Positions 6,687 through 8,584 of a stretch of 8,584 bases of DNA are shown here, piece after piece; the first letter of the stretch is position 1; each line of letters begins with the position of its first letter. The notes beneath the pieces were generated by a model that saw only the letters and a program-made list of their open reading frames with translations, was not told the origin of the DNA and did no database searches. Origin of the DNA: Bdellovibrionales bacterium (GTDB lineage: Bacteria > Bdellovibrionota > UBA2428); assembly GCA_018266335.1 (NCBI GenBank), contig JAFEAR010000011.1, positions 1 through 8,584 of the forward strand, written 5' to 3'. A program made the position numbers and the translations under genes.

Positions 6687-6716
6687 TTCATACTACATGA
6701 ATCAATTCATTTGCAA
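6687..6716 (-). promoter_or_regulatory. Globin-nsrR promoter with palindromic operator
   Basis: A perfect inverted repeat ATGAAT-CA-ATTCAT lies at 6697-6710. On the minus strand it sits between a TTGCAA -35 (6711-6716) and possible -10 boxes TATGAA (6687-6692, 18-base spacer) or TAGTAT (6690-6695, 15-base spacer), just upstream of the globin ATG. A dyad filling a promoter spacer is a natural repressor site, and NsrR is the obvious candidate by context. Confidence 0.55.
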
Positions 6717-6743
6717 TGACGCGGCGTTTCGATGCTGCATGCC

Positions 6744-6772
6744 TTGGTTTGCCGATTAATCGCCTGCAGAAT
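6744..6772 (+). promoter_or_regulatory. Possible promoter of the CLC gene with a 10-bp palindrome
   Basis: TTGGTT (6744-6749) and CAGAAT (6767-6772) are 17 bases apart. The spacer contains the perfect palindrome CGATTAATCG (6753-6762). If this promoter is real, transcription would start close to the ATG at 6781. That fits the absence of a recognisable ribosome site and would give a leaderless or nearly leaderless message. Confidence 0.3.
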
Positions 6773-6780
6773 GGTTCAAC

Positions 6781-8109
6781 ATGCCATTACCTCAAAATAA
6801 TCGACGTCATTTTCTCATGTGTGCATTTGCCATCGCGCTGGGTGTGATCGCGACCGCGGTCGCCAAGATCCTTTTGCTCGGCATCGCTCTTTTCACGAAT
6901 CTTTTTTTCTTTCAGAAATTCTCGCTAAACGAGGCCTCCTCGTTAAACATTCAGCCTGGGCATTGGTCCATTTTGGTTCCGGTGCTTGGGGGATTGATTG
7001 TCGGGGTCATGGCTCGATTCGGATCGGCTGCCATACGCGGACATGGAATTCCGGAGGCCATGGAAAAAATACTATCGAACGAGAGTCGAGTTCCGGGAAA
7101 ACTTATCATACTCAAACCGCTATCGGCAGCGATCGCGATCGGATCGGGAGGTCCCTTCGGCGCCGAGGGTCCCATCATAGCGACGGGAGGAGCTCTAGGC
7201 TCCCTTTTGGGTCAGTACGTCCACGTAAGCGCGTCGGAACGAAAAACGCTCCTGGCCTGCGGTGCCGCTGCTGGGATGACGGCTATCTTTGGCACTCCTC
7301 TGGCGGGCGTTCTGCTCGCGATAGAACTGCTACTGTTCGAATTCCGGTCTTTCTCTTTCATCCCCGTCGCTATGAGCGCAGCGGTCGCGGCGACATTGCA
7401 TTTCATATTCTTCGGAAAGGAACCATTTTTTCCGATGGCGAACTTCGAAGTCACCGGAGTCGGGGAACTGGGTTTCTACCTGGCATCGGGAGTTTTCTTC
7501 GGCATCTTAGCCGTGGTCGCAACGAAGGCCGTCTATCTTCTAGAAGGAGCTTTCGAAAAGATACCCATTCACTGGATGTGGTGGCCTGCGCTCGGTGGTT
7601 TGGGGGTGGGATTGATCGGATACATTGAACCGCGCAGCTTAGGTGTTGGGTACGGCAATATCGGCAATGCGCTCGCAGTAAATTTTTCGATCAGCGCAGC
7701 GGTGAGCTTACTGGTCTGGAAATTTCTTTCCTGGGCCATAGCTCTCAGTAGCGGAACTTCCGGCGGGACCTTGGCTCCCCTCCTCACAATCGGTTCCCTA
7801 TCGGGCTGCGCGCTTGGTTTAGGGGCGAACGCATTGTTTCCACAACTTGGTATCAATGTTCACGTTGTGGCGCTTGTCGGAATGGCGGCGATATTCGCAG
7901 GCGCATCGCGGTCGCTGCTAGCTTCGGTGGTCTTCGCCCTCGAGGCGACTCGTCAGCCATTGGGGATCGTTCCTCTTCTAGGTGCTTGTTCCATTTCGTA
8001 CCTTTTGTCTCATTCGCTTATGAGATATTCCATCATGACTGAGAAAATCTCACGCCGTGGGGTTCGTGTGCCCCATGAGTACTTCCCGGAAGCCGAGAAT
8101 ACGGCCTAA
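6781..8109 (+). CDS. CLC-family anion channel or transporter, no CBS domains
   Basis: This 442-residue inner-membrane protein is made almost entirely of hydrophobic helices. It has the CLC signatures in order: GHGIPE (87-92), GAEGP (127-131) with the gating Glu129, GTPLAGVLLAIE (171-182), GTSGGTLAP (325-333) and a late Tyr416 matching the central pore tyrosine of E. coli ClcA. The C-terminus is short, without CBS domains. By eye alignment, the position of ClcA's internal proton glutamate (E203) is Leu183, and the selectivity serine of GSGIP is His88. The protein may therefore be channel-like, or couple protons differently, and its anion (chloride or nitrate) is uncertain. It diverges from the globin-nsrR operon across a 100-base gap, and its ATG lacks a good ribosome site. 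Confidence 0.94.
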   Translation: MPLPQNNRRHFLMCAFAIALGVIATAVAKILLLGIALFTNLFFFQKFSLNEASSLNIQPGHWSILVPVLGGLIVGVMARFGSAAIRGHGIPEAMEKILSNESRVPGKLIILKPLSAAIAIGSGGPFGAEGPIIATGGALGSLLGQYVHVSASERKTLLACGAAAGMTAIFGTPLAGVLLAIELLLFEFRSFSFIPVAMSAAVAATLHFIFFGKEPFFPMANFEVTGVGELGFYLASGVFFGILAVVATKAVYLLEGAFEKIPIHWMWWPALGGLGVGLIGYIEPRSLGVGYGNIGNALAVNFSISAAVSLLVWKFLSWAIALSSGTSGGTLAPLLTIGSLSGCALGLGANALFPQLGINVHVVALVGMAAIFAGASRSLLASVVFALEATRQPLGIVPLLGACSISYLLSHSLMRYSIMTEKISRRGVRVPHEYFPEAENTA

Positions 8110-8113
8110 CGAT

Positions 8114-8175
8114 CTCGAAAATAGTTCGAGCTGCACGTCTGCGCACACGACGTGCGAGGTGATGACCGGCCGGTC
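8114..8175. repeat. Tandem hairpins after the CLC stop
   Basis: Three perfect dyads follow the CLC stop: CTCGAA/TTCGAG (8114-8130, five-base loop), GCACGTC/GACGTGC (8133-8155, nine-base loop) and the palindrome GACCGGCCGGTC (8164-8175). No T run follows on either strand, so these are not standard terminators. TGACCGGA is repeated at 8176-8183 and 8474-8481, on either side of the large structured element. Confidence 0.6.
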
Positions 8176-8194
8176 TGACCGGAGGGGCGCAGTT

Positions 8195-8473
8195 TAAACC
8201 CAATCCATAACGAAATGCCTCCGGCTCGAATCGCTGACTCAGCGCGAGCAGGAGGTATTTCTGTCTGACGAAGCCAAGATCGACAGACTGCCGCGGGGTC
8301 CTTTCGGACCCCTTGGCGCATTCAGGACTGAGACGGCCTCGACGCCGTTCCGAAAGACGCCGAGTACCGGCCAGCCAGTCGCGAAGGCGACGGATCGCGG
8401 TCGGGCCGGGGCGATCCCCCATCGGGAACGCCCACCATCCCGTCAATCCGTCTCACGAGATGGATTGGGTTTA
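8195..8473. ncRNA. Candidate structured RNA (or ssDNA-folding element) closed by a perfect 14-bp inverted repeat
   Basis: Outer arms TAAACCCAATCCAT (8195-8208) and 8460-8473 pair perfectly. Inside, helices nest or sit side by side without conflict: a 20-bp hairpin 8213-8260 (ACT loop, one G-U pair, one G-A mismatch, one AAT bulge); 8261-8265 with 8282-8286; 8295-8301 with 8306-8312 (TTTC loop), extended by 8290-8292 with 8315-8317; 8329-8336 with 8448-8455; 8367-8372 with 8404-8409, enclosing GTCGC-GAAG-GCGAC (8378-8391); and 8410-8418 with 8424-8432 around one A-A mismatch. No known family (RNase P, tmRNA, SRP, 6S) is recognisable. Strand is undecided: the G-U pair favours plus, while a GAAA tetraloop appears on minus. 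Confidence 0.55.
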
Positions 8474-8584
8474 TGACCGGAAGCTAAAAGCTAGTTTAGA
8501 GGGACGTACTTCTCAGTGCAGTAAACGACAAACATATTGGTAGGAGAGAACTCGATGTCGAGCTGAAATGGGAGTGGGTTCTTG
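8474..8584. other. Gene-free right flank with a three-codon open frame
   Basis: No convincing gene is visible. A good ribosome site AGGAG (8542-8546) lies eight bases before an ATG at 8555, but that frame reads only Met-Ser-Ser and then TGA at 8564. Another plus frame is open from 8500 to the edge but has no standard start codon. A gene may begin just beyond the window. Confidence 0.3.

Noticed and set aside
8033..8446. 137-residue open frame on the minus strand through the structured element
   Set aside because: It overlaps the CLC 3' end antisense, is very arginine-rich as expected from GC-rich hairpin DNA, has no recognisable domain, and a multi-helix fold explains the sequence better.
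8195..8473. A MITE or insertion sequence with terminal inverted repeats
   Set aside because: Not excluded, but not preferred. There is no target duplication abutting both arms (TGACCGGA touches the right arm but is 11 bases from the left), and the interior is organised into helices rather than a decayed transposase.
8195..8473. RNase P RNA, tmRNA, SRP RNA, 6S RNA or a group II intron
   Set aside because: The hallmark conserved segments of these RNAs could not be found on either strand.
8313..8543. 76-residue open frame on the plus strand
   Set aside because: Low-complexity Arg/Ser-rich translation of paired DNA with no clear ribosome site and no recognisable motif.
1..8584. CRISPR array or ribosomal RNA
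   Set aside because: No regularly spaced repeats with unique spacers and no rRNA-like conserved segments were seen.

Overview
The window looks like a piece of chromosome from a Gram-negative bacterium of roughly balanced GC content. Outer-membrane biology is prominent: a secreted beta-barrel protein ending in an aromatic residue and two or three lipoproteins. The envelope proteins match no family I can name. A Bdellovibrionota or deltaproteobacterial-type host is only a guess.

Left part (1-4700), envelope genes. On the minus strand, three genes are packed with 4-bp and 11-bp overlaps: a 457-residue lipoprotein, a 404-residue signal-peptide protein that looks like an outer-membrane barrel, and a second lipoprotein that runs off the left edge. 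Upstream sits a small cysteine-rich putative lipoprotein (3262-3501, minus). A secreted protein of 301 residues, made of two similar halves each with one cysteine pair, is read on the plus strand (3713-4618). It ends at a strong rho-independent terminator (4661-4695).

Boundary (4716-4770). Just past that terminator, on the minus strand, is the exact 3' half of a tRNA-Leu(CAG) gene, from the anticodon loop through CCA, with no 5' half nearby. This is the usual scar of a tyrosine-recombinase element integrated at a tRNA. Its orientation predicts that the element lies to the right and that an intact tRNA-Leu lies beyond the window. No integrase is visible here.

Right part (4771-8584), probable island cargo. 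First comes a PIN toxin/AbrB antitoxin pair with a compact alternating-palindrome operator. Next is a minus-strand nitric-oxide operon: a group I truncated haemoglobin (NO to nitrate) followed two bases later by an NsrR-type Rrf2 repressor with the C-X7-C-X5-C iron-sulphur motif. A perfect palindrome fills the globin promoter spacer. Transcribed divergently is a CLC-family anion transporter with the gating glutamate but without the internal proton glutamate. NO sensing, NO removal and anion or nitrate movement may therefore be one unit (inference).

Right end (8110-8584) has no convincing gene. It holds a remarkable structured element (8195-8473) closed by a perfect 14-bp inverted repeat, with at least six internal helices including a 20-bp hairpin. 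It is best treated as an undescribed structured RNA or ssDNA-folding element. A retron msr-msd is one testable reading, but no reverse transcriptase is in view.
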